Shown here in pieces: positions 9,305-18,661 of a stretch of 64,000 bases of DNA (the first letter of the stretch is position 1; every line of letters begins with the position of its first letter). This DNA comes from an uncultured Kordia sp. (lineage in GTDB: Bacteria; Bacteroidota; Bacteroidia; Flavobacteriales; Flavobacteriaceae). The stretch is from NCBI RefSeq assembly GCF_947489565.1, contig NZ_CANLEA010000010.1, positions 124,001 through 188,000 of the forward strand, given 5' to 3'. The position numbers and the translations under genes are program-made. Under the pieces are notes generated by a model that was given only the letters and a program-made list of their open reading frames with translations, was not told the DNA's origin and did no database searches.

Positions 9305-10042
9305 ATGGACGATAAGACTAAAAGAGAAATTGAGCTACATACAGCAGGCGCTACTGTAAGGCATAAAAGTCCTTTTCAGGAATTAGAATCCTATAAAAAT
9401 TCAGAAAAAATTGATCCAGAGTTTGTCAGTAAATGGGTCAAGCCTTTTTATATGAACCTAAATAGAGCTGATGAAGATTGGATTGACAACATTTCTAAGC
9501 TATCTCCAGAAATTAGCGATGCTGTAATATTAAGGAATTTGGGAGACTTCAATTGGAGAACGAGACAAACGGGATCTTTTTTCTCTTCTATAAAAAATAA
9601 AAAGGAATTTACCGATATCATTGGAACTCATTTATTAAAAAGTGAAGTATGCTATGCAGGTAGAGAATATGCCGTAACACTAAGCTATTTTAATACTAAG
9701 GATTCAATCATGTATTTGAACAAGTATTTGGATTATTACCTATTGCATCCTGAATTAGCTTTTGACCAATACACTGTTATTTCTGCTGTAAAATATTTAG
9801 ATGAACTCAACAATACAAACCTCATTGCTAATCATCTGGACTCTTGGAAAAGATTCTTAGAAAATGGAAAAAAATTACAGTACGAAAATCATGAATTATT
9901 GCTTAAATCCGATGCTATTCCAGAAGAAGCCAAATTAAAACTCTCAGAAATCACCTTTGATCAAAATATCGATTATAACATCAAAACCAATTTTATAGAA
10001 AAGAAAATTAACACCATAAAAGCAATCGTTAACAAAGTATAA
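9305..10042 (+). CDS. DUF6000-like protein
   Basis: 245 residues with no signal peptide, so probably cytoplasmic. The central region, with AVILRNLGDFNWRTRQTGS followed by helices such as YAVTLSYFNTKDSIMYL and DQYTVISAVKYLDEL, matches my recollection of the DUF6000 family, which has no known biochemical role. Members are often scattered singly in genomes and some occur near polymorphic-toxin immunity genes. It sits in the run of small hypothetical genes between the GH20 and cutC genes. The family name rests on memory, not a search. Confidence 0.6.
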   Translation: MDDKTKREIELHTAGATVRHKSPFQELESYKNSEKIDPEFVSKWVKPFYMNLNRADEDWIDNISKLSPEISDAVILRNLGDFNWRTRQTGSFFSSIKNKKEFTDIIGTHLLKSEVCYAGREYAVTLSYFNTKDSIMYLNKYLDYYLLHPELAFDQYTVISAVKYLDELNNTNLIANHLDSWKRFLENGKKLQYENHELLLKSDAIPEEAKLKLSEITFDQNIDYNIKTNFIEKKINTIKAIVNKV

Positions 10043-10166
10043 AACACATCATAACCGACACTTTATATCACACTAAAAAACTTCAAACCAATCATTGCTG
10101 AATTATTAAAAGAAGAAATAAAGTAAAAAGTATAACATATATTACCTTTGATTATCAACATAAAGA

Positions 10167-10865
10167 ATGAAAAAAATACTAATTACAATGACTCTTTGGA
10201 CTTCAATACTAGCTTTCTTCGGATGCAACTCAAATAACAATACATCTAAATCCAATACAGAAAATGGAAAAGTTGAGATGATGAATCCTAATGATATTTT
10301 GATGTCTATCTCTACTATCGAAAGCACGTTACCAGGAACAAATGAGCAACCCAAAGATTCCTTAGATTTAGAAATTCTTGAAGATGATTGGAGGCAATTT
10401 GAGTTTATCAATACTAAGTATAAAAATTCTATTGATAAAGAGATTGATTCCATAAACATGATCATTGAAAATGAATCTGTTGATCTTGGCGAAAATATGA
10501 CTGCGTTTAAGAACTTACATGTAAGAAAGTTAATTCCGAATCCCTTAGATGAAGGAATTGCAATAGAAGACTTAAAAAACGCATTCAGTTCATTCCAAAC
10601 AGGAAGTCTGTCTTTTGATCAATATGGAAGAGTCATTAATGGTATATACTTTGACATCTCAGGTTTTCATTTGTATGGTCTAACAAACAACTCTAAAGTC
10701 ACTGCGCTTGGATTTTACGGCTTATCTTCATGGGAAAACCTAGAAACATTTAAAAATGAAATGAAAGCCTTTATGGACAAGTATAATGTAGTTTTGGTGA
10801 ATTGGCGATCTATGATGGTGATTGATTCAAATGGAATAGACGACTATCTAAAACCTAATGAATAA
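10167..10865 (+). CDS. Hypothetical lipoprotein
   Basis: 232 residues. The signal peptide ends with FFGCNSN, a lipobox (Cys about residue 20). An Asn/Ser/Thr-rich linker follows, then a mostly helical middle (DSLDLEILEDDWRQFEF) and a more beta-like C-terminal part (GRVINGIYFDISGFHLYG). I do not recognise a family. It lies 41 bases upstream of another hypothetical gene on the same strand. Confidence 0.65.
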   Translation: MKKILITMTLWTSILAFFGCNSNNNTSKSNTENGKVEMMNPNDILMSISTIESTLPGTNEQPKDSLDLEILEDDWRQFEFINTKYKNSIDKEIDSINMIIENESVDLGENMTAFKNLHVRKLIPNPLDEGIAIEDLKNAFSSFQTGSLSFDQYGRVINGIYFDISGFHLYGLTNNSKVTALGFYGLSSWENLETFKNEMKAFMDKYNVVLVNWRSMMVIDSNGIDDYLKPNE

Positions 10866-10906
10866 GCGTTAATAAAGCTTTACACAGTAAATACAATCAA
10901 TTAACA

Positions 10907-11395
10907 ATGTGGGAAAAACGGAATATGTGGGCAATTGGCGGATTACGAGAAATAGGTTTTAAACCCAATTCCGATCTGTTAATGGTATTGTCCAGCCAAG
11001 GAAGAGGCGTATTTGATTGTATAAAAGATGAAAAAATAGCCAGAGATCATTTTGATTATTATGCAGAAAAATGGGATAGTGATTTGGGAATCGTTGAAGG
11101 AATCGGAATTCTGAAAAATGAAAACATCAAATGTGGAGGCTTTGAAGCGCCTGACATTCTAAAAAAAGAAACAGAAGATCATTGGATCATTGAGATCAAA
11201 AGTGAAATTCGTCCCAATTGGCAACAAAAAGAATTAAAAGCTGATGTCATGTATCTCCAAAATAGAAAAACAAAAGAAAGCATTGAAATAGCTGTTTTTC
11301 ATTATGGGATTGATAGAAGTTATGGATTTTCGGATACTGGAAATTCCTTTGTAGTCGGCACCGCTAGTGATATAACCATATGGAATAGAAAATGA
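10907..11395 (+). CDS. Hypothetical cytoplasmic protein
   Basis: 162 residues with no signal peptide or membrane segment. Notable segments are LLMVLSSQGRGVFDCIKDEK near residues 25-45 and HYGIDRSYGFSDTGNS near the C-terminus. The pattern of a short soluble protein of about 160 residues among unrelated small genes is reminiscent of immunity proteins of polymorphic toxins, but no family was recognised and no toxin lies alongside. Start choice is the first ATG of the frame (MWEKRNMW). Confidence 0.55.
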   Translation: MWEKRNMWAIGGLREIGFKPNSDLLMVLSSQGRGVFDCIKDEKIARDHFDYYAEKWDSDLGIVEGIGILKNENIKCGGFEAPDILKKETEDHWIIEIKSEIRPNWQQKELKADVMYLQNRKTKESIEIAVFHYGIDRSYGFSDTGNSFVVGTASDITIWNRK

Positions 11396-11694
11396 AACCA
11401 ACTTCCCTTTACTTAAGGAAGATTCTTCCTCATTGTGCATTTAGCTTCCCCTAACGAAATCAATCCTATGCACTTTTCTGTTTGCTGTTATAAAACATCC
11501 AAAGAATCGTTTATAAGCGCCTCTTTTTTGAATAAAAACAAGCATTTTAAATACAGATATAACTTCAACAATTTTAAAATCATATCAACAATTGAAAGAT
11601 TAAGCAAAGCAGAAAACATTTTTAAATGATATATTTGGAAAAGAACTTAAAGTTGAATTCAATATTTAAAACTAAACCTTCATAATTTCAAAGT

Positions 11695-12420
11695 ATGCTC
11701 TTAGAAATCTGTGCAAACTCTTATCAATCTGCCATGAATGCTGCAACAGCTGGTGCGCAACGTATTGAATTGTGTTCAGAATTGGCCGTTGGTGGTATTA
11801 CGCCTTCCTTTGGATTGCTTAAAAAAGTAATGGCAGACCTCAACATTCCTGTGCATGTACTTATTCGTCCTAGAAGTGGCGATTTTACCTATTCGGATGA
11901 AGAATTTGAAATGATGAAGACGAATATTCAATTGTGTAAAGAATTGGGTTGTGCAGGCATTGTATCTGGTATTTTGAAAAAAGATTTTACAATTGACACA
12001 GAACGAACCCAAGAATTAATTGAACATTCAAAACCAATGACTTTTACATTTCATCGCGGTTTTGATTGGACGCCAAATCCGAAAGAAGCAATTATAGCGC
12101 TCGCAAATTTAGGTGTCGATCGTGTATTGACTTCCGGACAAGCCTCTAATGCAGCTAAAGGAATTGTATTGCTTCAAGAATTACAACAAATGGTTAAAAA
12201 TCGTTTGATTGTGATGCCTGGAGGCGGAATTAATCCTGAAAATGCTTCTCTTTTTAAAGAAGCTCGTTTTCAAGAAATTCACTGTTCTGCAACGAATTTA
12301 CACGAATCTATCCATCCGCCAAAAATTAGCATGAACAGTCAAAAGTTTTTAAGTGATACACATTTGGCGACTTCAGATACAGAAAAAATTAAACAAATAG
12401 TAGCGCGTATTCATTCATGA
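11695..12420 (+). CDS. cutC: CutC family protein
   Basis: 241 residues, full length for the family. Motifs include LEICANS at the N-terminus, RIELCSELAVGGITPS, HVLIRPRSGDFTYS, FHRGFDW, LTSGQA and VMPGGGIN. They form the TIM-barrel-like fold of CutC, historically linked to copper homeostasis in E. coli though its activity is unproven. Its stop codon overlaps the start of the PNGase F-like gene (shared ATGA, 12417-12420), so translation is probably coupled to a glycan-degradation operon. That context suggests a role in glycan or sugar metabolism here rather than copper handling; this is inference. Confidence 0.9.
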   Translation: MLLEICANSYQSAMNAATAGAQRIELCSELAVGGITPSFGLLKKVMADLNIPVHVLIRPRSGDFTYSDEEFEMMKTNIQLCKELGCAGIVSGILKKDFTIDTERTQELIEHSKPMTFTFHRGFDWTPNPKEAIIALANLGVDRVLTSGQASNAAKGIVLLQELQQMVKNRLIVMPGGGINPENASLFKEARFQEIHCSATNLHESIHPPKISMNSQKFLSDTHLATSDTEKIKQIVARIHS

Positions 12421-13637
12421 AAAACATTCTAAAAATAAGTCTCTTTAGTATCATCTTTTTGATCGCTTGTGCGGAAAAGAAAACGGAAATAAAATTAGAA
12501 GCCATCGGTGATACTTCTATACATGTTTTTGAAAATGAAAATTTACATTTCAACATGGCTTTCAAAGAAAATATAACGGAAGACGAGAACGGAATGTTAC
12601 GATTGGATGCCGGTCGTGTATTGGTAAAAAAAGTAAAACTTCCTAAGTACCAACTACAACCTGAAGTTACAGTACATCTGAAACTGACCTCAAATGGCGA
12701 TCCTTGGGACAAATCGGGTTCAATGTTTATCATTCCGAAAACTTCAAACCTTACGCTAATTGATTTTGAAACTGGAAAATTCGATCTCAAAACAATAAAA
12801 CAAACTTATCCTGTCATCACAAGCTATCAAAAAGACAGCATTTTACATGAACCAAACGTAGAACTTTTACGTTTTATGACACCTTTTGGTGTAGGTCATT
12901 TTACCAACGATGAACGCGTAAAAGCCAGAAAACCTGTGTACATTCCGAAATGGGAAGACGAAGTTAACTGGTCACAAAATATAACACACTTATTGCCTTT
13001 ATTGGAAGATGAAGTGTATGTAGGTATTTATATTGACACATGGACTAAAGAAGGCTATAACATCACCGCAACACTTGATTTTAAAGAAAGTACAATTCCG
13101 AATCATACAAAAAAACAGCAAACCGTCATTCCGTTGGTAAATACTTCAAAGTATGCTTCTGGTCAGAAATTATATGATGAATTTTCGCGTTCTGATGTAA
13201 ATGTTGAATTTGAAATGCCAGCTACCTTCAACAATGCAAAACTGTATTATATTACCACAGGTCATGGCGGACATTCGGGCGGAGATGAATTTGTAAAAAA
13301 AGAAAATAAAATCTCGCTTGACGGAAACACTCTCAAATCCTTTATTCCTTGGCGTGATGATTGTGCGAGTTTCAGACGTTTCAATCCAACTTCGGCAACT
13401 TGGAAAGCCAATCAGTTTTATGACGATGTAGATGATTGCGAAAAAATTGCTTCTTCCGATTTATCACGCTCCAATTGGTGTCCAGGAAGCGACATTCAAC
13501 CCGAAATAATTCCACTAAAAAATATCTCACAAGGAAAACATACAATCACAATCTCAATTCCAGAAGCTCAAGAAGCCAAGCAAGGCGAAGATAATTATTG
13601 GATGGTTTCTGCTTATATCGTATATGACAATGAATAA
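12417..13637 (+). CDS. PNGase F-like peptide-N-glycosidase lipoprotein
   Basis: 406 residues. PNGase F removes whole N-glycans by hydrolysing the asparagine amide. The lipoprotein signal ends LIACAEK. Two eight-stranded domains are expected (about 40-215 and 220-405). From memory of the Elizabethkingia PNGase F sequence, the essential Asp60 corresponds to Asp98 in DPWDKSG, Glu206 to Glu291 in GGDEFVKK, and NWCPGSDI matches its GWCPG motif. The position of Glu118 (ETW in PNGase F) is Asp207 (DTW) here, a conservative change. Four-base overlap with cutC and 14-base overlap with the GH2 gene show a tight operon. Activity on glycoproteins is likely; amidase specificity (core fucose tolerance) cannot be read. 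Confidence 0.82.
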   Translation: MKNILKISLFSIIFLIACAEKKTEIKLEAIGDTSIHVFENENLHFNMAFKENITEDENGMLRLDAGRVLVKKVKLPKYQLQPEVTVHLKLTSNGDPWDKSGSMFIIPKTSNLTLIDFETGKFDLKTIKQTYPVITSYQKDSILHEPNVELLRFMTPFGVGHFTNDERVKARKPVYIPKWEDEVNWSQNITHLLPLLEDEVYVGIYIDTWTKEGYNITATLDFKESTIPNHTKKQQTVIPLVNTSKYASGQKLYDEFSRSDVNVEFEMPATFNNAKLYYITTGHGGHSGGDEFVKKENKISLDGNTLKSFIPWRDDCASFRRFNPTSATWKANQFYDDVDDCEKIASSDLSRSNWCPGSDIQPEIIPLKNISQGKHTITISIPEAQEAKQGEDNYWMVSAYIVYDNE

Positions 13638-16101
13638 ATTTTTCTCACTCTTACTCGTACTTCTACTCATTAGTTGTGCTAAAGACGATCGACCAACAAT
13701 TACAAATATTCACCAAAACTGGGAATTTAAACAGAAAACCGATACGACTTGGAATACGGCCAGTGTTCCGGGAAATATCTATTCAGATTTGTTGACACAT
13801 GACAAAATTCCAGATCCGTTTTTTGGTTCTAATGAATTGAATGTACAATGGGTTCCAACGAAAGATTGGGAATATCAAACGACATTCAATCTTGACGAAA
13901 AAACATTGCAAAAATCAAATATTGAGTTGACTTTTGAAGGTTTGGATACGTACGCGAGTATTTACCTCAACGATTCATTGATTGGGAAAACCGACAATGC
14001 ATTCCGAACATGGAAATTCGACATTAAAAATCTAGCGAAAGCTGACAACTCTTTACGTATTGGATTCCAAAGCACCAGCATTCATGAAGAAAAAGAAACG
14101 GAAAAACTCGATTATTTATTAAATCCAGGCATCCGTGTTTTTACCAGAAAAGCACAATTTCAATACGGTTGGGATTGGGGACCAATTGTTAATACGGCTG
14201 GGATTTGGAAACCTATTAAAATTACGTCGTGGAACAATATGAAATTGGATGATGTGTATTTTAAACAAGAAGCATTGACAGATTCACTCGCTTCTGTAAG
14301 TGTTGAATATACCATTTCCTCAGAAGAAGATGTGGATAATGCTTCTTTCGAAATTAACTATGGAGAAACAACACATACAGCCAAAACGCCTATTTACAAA
14401 GGAACACATACGTATGCGACACGACTTCGCATTAAAAACCCGAAACGTTGGTGGACGTTTAATTTAGGCGAACCACATTTATATGAATTTGAAGTCACGC
14501 TGAAACAAGGAAATGATATCAAAGGAAAAGAAACTGCCAAAGTTGGTTTGCGAACCATTAAATTAATTCGCAATAAAGACAAAGCAGGCGAAACCTTTTA
14601 TTTTGAATTAAATGGCGTTCCAGTGTTTATGAAAGGTGCCAATTACATTCCGCAACACAGCATGCAAGACAAAGTAACGGATGCGCATTATGAAAAGTTA
14701 CTGAACGATACTAAAGACGCCAATATGAACATGTTGCGCGTTTGGGGCGGCGGAATTTATGAGAACGATATTTTTTACGAATTGTGTGATGAAAAAGGAA
14801 TCTTAGTCTGGCAAGATTTTATGTTCGCTTGCGCGATGTATCCTGGAGACAAAGCCTTTTTAGACAATGTAGAACAAGAAGCCATTGATCAAGTGAAGCG
14901 TTTGCGAAAATATGCTTCGGTAGGACTTTGGTGTGGAAACAATGAAAATAACGAAGCTTGGCATAATTGGGGCTGGCAAACCGATAAAACAGAAGCTCAG
15001 AAAAAAGAAGTTTGGGATAGTTATGTCACCGTATTTAACCGAATTCTTCCAGAAACCGTTGCCAAATACAATCCGTCGATTTCGTATTGGGAAAGTTCAC
15101 CGAGTTACGGACGTAGAGATGCAAGATCCTTTACAGAAGGTGATAATCACGATTGGGCTGTTTGGCATGGCGGCGTGCCATTTGAACGTTTTGAAGAAAA
15201 AATACCGCGTTTTATGAGTGAATTCGGGTTTCAGTCCTTTCCGTCGTATGAAGCCATTCGCTTTTTTACAGGCGAGGACAGTATCAGTATCAATCACGAT
15301 AGCTATATCACACATCAGAAGCATCCGAGAGGTTTCAAGTTGATTCGTGAATATATGGGGCGCGATTATCCTGTTCCGACTTCGGGAGATGATTATGTAT
15401 ACATGAGTCAATTGACACAAGCCAAAGGAATTACTATGGGAATGGAAGCAGAACGCCGTGCCATGCCATATTGTATGGGAAGTTTATACTGGCAATTGAA
15501 CGATTGTTGGCCTGTAGTTTCGTGGTCGAGCATTGATTTTATGGGGAATTGGAAAGCCTTGCATTACAAAGCCAAAAAGTCTTTTGAAGATGTATTGATT
15601 TCCTCTGTTGTAAAAGATGATATCATCAAAACATATATTGTTTCTGATAAATTGGAAGCGTTGGAAGGAAAATTAAACCTCAGCTTTTTAGATTTTGAAG
15701 GAAATAAACTTCACGAAATCTCAAAAGACATAAAACTGCCTGCTAATACGAGTCTGTTAGTTGCTGAAACGCCTGTTTCTGATATCACAGCAGATACAAA
15801 TACATATGTAATGAAAGGAACTTTTAAAGAAGCTACCGACCTATTTTATGTGGCTAGACCAAAAGATTTAAAATTACCTGCAGAAGATATTACCACAAAA
15901 GTCACCAAAACAGAAGGCGGATTTACCATAGAAGTTTCTGCAAAAACCTTACAAAAGGATGTATTTTTCTATACAAAAGTCAAAGGTCATTTTTCAGACA
16001 ATTTCTTTGATGTATTGCCAAATGAAACGGTTACGATTACGTTTACCACTGAAGTGGACAATATTGATGACTTAGCGTTTAAGACTTTAAATGGTATTTG
16101 A
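13624..16101 (+). CDS. GH2 beta-mannosidase lipoprotein
   Basis: 825 residues. The signal peptide carries a lipobox (LLISCAK). Domain order is the GH2 sugar-binding N-domain (about 25-195, with WEYQTTFNL and GLDTYASIYLN), an Ig-like domain, and the GH2 barrel with the acid/base Glu in LWCGNNENNEAW and the nucleophile Glu in MSEFGFQSFPS. The FQYGWDWGP motif is characteristic of beta-mannosidases in the GH2 family. It would cleave the Man-beta-1,4-GlcNAc core bond of N-glycans. It overlaps the PNGase F-like gene by 14 bases, and its stop codon overlaps the possible TTG start of the following kinase gene. Confidence 0.93.
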   Translation: MTMNKFFSLLLVLLLISCAKDDRPTITNIHQNWEFKQKTDTTWNTASVPGNIYSDLLTHDKIPDPFFGSNELNVQWVPTKDWEYQTTFNLDEKTLQKSNIELTFEGLDTYASIYLNDSLIGKTDNAFRTWKFDIKNLAKADNSLRIGFQSTSIHEEKETEKLDYLLNPGIRVFTRKAQFQYGWDWGPIVNTAGIWKPIKITSWNNMKLDDVYFKQEALTDSLASVSVEYTISSEEDVDNASFEINYGETTHTAKTPIYKGTHTYATRLRIKNPKRWWTFNLGEPHLYEFEVTLKQGNDIKGKETAKVGLRTIKLIRNKDKAGETFYFELNGVPVFMKGANYIPQHSMQDKVTDAHYEKLLNDTKDANMNMLRVWGGGIYENDIFYELCDEKGILVWQDFMFACAMYPGDKAFLDNVEQEAIDQVKRLRKYASVGLWCGNNENNEAWHNWGWQTDKTEAQKKEVWDSYVTVFNRILPETVAKYNPSISYWESSPSYGRRDARSFTEGDNHDWAVWHGGVPFERFEEKIPRFMSEFGFQSFPSYEAIRFFTGEDSISINHDSYITHQKHPRGFKLIREYMGRDYPVPTSGDDYVYMSQLTQAKGITMGMEAERRAMPYCMGSLYWQLNDCWPVVSWSSIDFMGNWKALHYKAKKSFEDVLISSVVKDDIIKTYIVSDKLEALEGKLNLSFLDFEGNKLHEISKDIKLPANTSLLVAETPVSDITADTNTYVMKGTFKEATDLFYVARPKDLKLPAEDITTKVTKTEGGFTIEVSAKTLQKDVFFYTKVKGHFSDNFFDVLPNETVTITFTTEVDNIDDLAFKTLNGI

Positions 16102-18137
16102 TAAAAAACTATAGAAAGCGTTCTGTTTTTGGTATTTTAGTACTTCTAAAAATTCAACAATTGAACGCTTTATACAAACTCCTCGTATTCTTATTTCTTT
16201 TCTTAAGCTTTTCCACTAGTTTTTCACAAGAATCTTCCGCAATTCATGATAGTATTGTTTCTTGGATTGAAAATGCTAAGGATAAAAAGTTCTCTTTGGA
16301 AGAGAGAAAAGCTTTTAACAAAAAAGCAAATATAACTGCTGATTTTACTAAAAATGACTCATTAAAAAGCAAATATTATTTTAAAATAAATTATAACAAT
16401 TTTTTACTTAATGACACATCTGCTTTTAAAATTTCATATAAGAAATCTTTGAATCTTGCAATTAAATTAAACGATTCAATTATAATAGCAAATTGTTATT
16501 GGGATAAAGGAGCTTTAGCTAGAAAAAATAACCAAAAAGACAGTGCTTATATATATTATAATAAAGCACAGAAAATTTTAACAAAATATCCAGAGAAAAA
16601 AATATCTGCCGCAAGAATACTTCTCTTCATGGCAAAAATTCAAAAAGATGTTAAAGATTACACGGGCAGTGAACTTAATACTATAAAAGCGATAAAAATC
16701 TTTAAATCTTTAAATGACTATAAAAGGCTCTATAGTAGTTATAATAATCTTGGAGTTATTTTCAAACATCTTAAACAATATGAAAAAGCTCTTGAATATC
16801 ATAATATTGCATTAAAATATTTAGATACAAACAATTCTACTCATACTTCTTTCAGTCTTAACAACATAGGTTTAATTTACAAATATCAAGAAAATTATAA
16901 GTTGGCAATAAATAATTTTAAAAAAGCTCTAAATATAGATAGTCTTTACTATATAAAGCCTAAACAATATGCTACTGTTCTCGACAATCTAACATACACT
17001 AAATTCTTATCAAACGATACCATTAATATAAAAAAAGATTTATATAAGTCATTAAATATAAGAGATAGTTTAAATGATTACAGCGGTATCATTATTAATA
17101 AAATTCATTTAGCCGAATATTATTTTAAAAAAAACAATTTTGAAAAAAGTTATAAATACTTAATAGAGGCTAATAAATTAGCTATTGAAAAAAAGATTCC
17201 TGAAAATTTACTAATTACTTATGATTTACTAGCTAAAGCAGATCCAAAAAACAGCACAAAATACCTAAGGCGTTATATAGAAATTAGTGATAGTACTTTA
17301 TTAGAAGAACGACGCATGCGTGATAAATTTACACGTATTGAGTATGAAACTGAGGAAATAGAACAAGAAAAACTAGCTGTGGAAAAAGATAATAAATCTT
17401 TAAAACTTACAATTTTTATAGTTTGTATGTTGGGTATACTTGTTATCTATTTAGGACTGATTTTGTATCAAAAAACCTCATTAAAAAACAAATACGAAAA
17501 AGTCGTCTTACAACAACAATTACTACGCTCGCAGATGAATCCGCATTTTTTGTTTAATACACTGAATACGATTTTACATACGAATGATACGAAGCCTGAA
17601 AAGACGAAACAATATGTGTTGAAATTGTCGCAGTTGCTAAGAACTACCTTAGAGAATTCACGAGAAGAATTTGTGCCTTTACAGGATGAAATTGAAGCGA
17701 TAGATCATTATTTAAATCTGCAATCCAATTTTTCAGAGAAGTTTGATTTTAAAGTTTCTATTGCAGACGAATTAGAAACCGAATTTACCTATGTTCCGCC
17801 AATGTTGATTCAGCCTTTTGTAGAAAACGCCATTATTCACGGAATTACAAATTCTAAAATCAGAGGCTTGGTAGCTTTAGATTTTCAACAACACGGAGAA
17901 TTGATCTCTTGTACGATTACAGACAACGGAATTGGATATTCTAAAAGTCCGCAAGAAGAAAGGAACCATTTAAAAACGCATAAATCTATTTCGGGAGACA
18001 TTGTCAAAGAACGTTTGGTGATTTACAACAAGCAAAACAAAAGCAATGCTTCTTTAAAAATTGAAGATATATTTGATGAAAATAAAAATGATGTAGGAAC
18101 CAAAGTGATTCTAAATTTACCTTCATACGAAATCTAA
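16098..18137 (+). CDS. TPR sensor histidine kinase, LytS/YehU class (orphan)
   Basis: 679 residues from TTG at 16098; a better start may be TTG at 16161, which would put a signal peptide (NALYKLLVFLFLFLSFSTSF) at the N-terminus. No ATG is available near the start. TPR repeats (about 90-400) form the sensor region, including YNNLGVIFKHLKQYEKALEY and SLNNIGLIYKYQENYKLA. A coiled coil, one membrane helix (LGILVIYLGLILYQ) and a His_kinase domain follow with QMNPHFLFNTLN (phospho-His483 on the first numbering), then an ATPase domain with PFVENAIIHG. Such kinases normally pair with a LytTR response regulator, but none lies beside it. The gene abuts the beta-mannosidase and precedes a six-paralogue array. 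Confidence 0.88.
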   Translation: MIKNYRKRSVFGILVLLKIQQLNALYKLLVFLFLFLSFSTSFSQESSAIHDSIVSWIENAKDKKFSLEERKAFNKKANITADFTKNDSLKSKYYFKINYNNFLLNDTSAFKISYKKSLNLAIKLNDSIIIANCYWDKGALARKNNQKDSAYIYYNKAQKILTKYPEKKISAARILLFMAKIQKDVKDYTGSELNTIKAIKIFKSLNDYKRLYSSYNNLGVIFKHLKQYEKALEYHNIALKYLDTNNSTHTSFSLNNIGLIYKYQENYKLAINNFKKALNIDSLYYIKPKQYATVLDNLTYTKFLSNDTINIKKDLYKSLNIRDSLNDYSGIIINKIHLAEYYFKKNNFEKSYKYLIEANKLAIEKKIPENLLITYDLLAKADPKNSTKYLRRYIEISDSTLLEERRMRDKFTRIEYETEEIEQEKLAVEKDNKSLKLTIFIVCMLGILVIYLGLILYQKTSLKNKYEKVVLQQQLLRSQMNPHFLFNTLNTILHTNDTKPEKTKQYVLKLSQLLRTTLENSREEFVPLQDEIEAIDHYLNLQSNFSEKFDFKVSIADELETEFTYVPPMLIQPFVENAIIHGITNSKIRGLVALDFQQHGELISCTITDNGIGYSKSPQEERNHLKTHKSISGDIVKERLVIYNKQNKSNASLKIEDIFDENKNDVGTKVILNLPSYEI

Positions 18138-18180
18138 AATCACGATTAAAACTGTATTTTAGCAGCGTAAATCATTCCAT

Positions 18181-18648
18181 ATGAAAAATAGAATTGTCAT
18201 ACTAACATTCCTTTGTGCGCTTGCATTTTCCAGTTTTAAAGTTGGAGACGCGACAGAAAAATTTGGGAAACAGTTTTTTAAATTATTAAAAGCGTCTCCT
18301 AAAGCGTCAGAAGCAGACATAAAAACACAGTTTATTTCATTGCAAGAGTTAAGGACATTTCCTAAAACAGAATTGGCAGAACTTTCACAAGAACAATTCA
18401 ATGGATTTATCCAGGAAAACATTGATAACTTGAAAGAAAGTCTTAAAGATTTTGGTATTGTATGCAACGAAATTAAATATGTAAAAACAGAAATACAGTC
18501 AGCAAAAGAAAAAGATATTGATATAAAAAAGATTGACATTTATTTTGAACATGGAGTTCGTTATTTTGTTTTAAAATTGATTACAATTCCATATCAAAAT
18601 CAACTTAAATTAGTATATATCATGCCTATTACATATGCCGAAGAATAA
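18181..18648 (+). CDS. Paralogue array member 1, exported protein of unknown function
   Basis: 155 residues with a signal peptide (MKNRIVILTFLCALAFSSF) and no lipobox. It is the most diverged member of six tandem homologues, recognised by shared features: a first helix after the signal (EKFGKQFFKLLKASPKAS), the [IL]SLQELR segment, and the final beta segment with an FEH.VRYFVLKL-like pattern. It starts 43 bases after the kinase stop. The next ORF could begin at 18635 inside its end, but its lipoprotein signal points to 18662. No known family was recognised. Confidence 0.75.
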   Translation: MKNRIVILTFLCALAFSSFKVGDATEKFGKQFFKLLKASPKASEADIKTQFISLQELRTFPKTELAELSQEQFNGFIQENIDNLKESLKDFGIVCNEIKYVKTEIQSAKEKDIDIKKIDIYFEHGVRYFVLKLITIPYQNQLKLVYIMPITYAEE

Positions 18649-18661
18649 ATTCGTTTTATTA

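Noticed and set aside
11435-11629. Plus-strand ORF of 64 codons after the 10907 gene
   Set aside because: Composition is low-complexity Asn/Phe/Lys-rich and the first 20 residues look like a translated intergenic region; no support from context.
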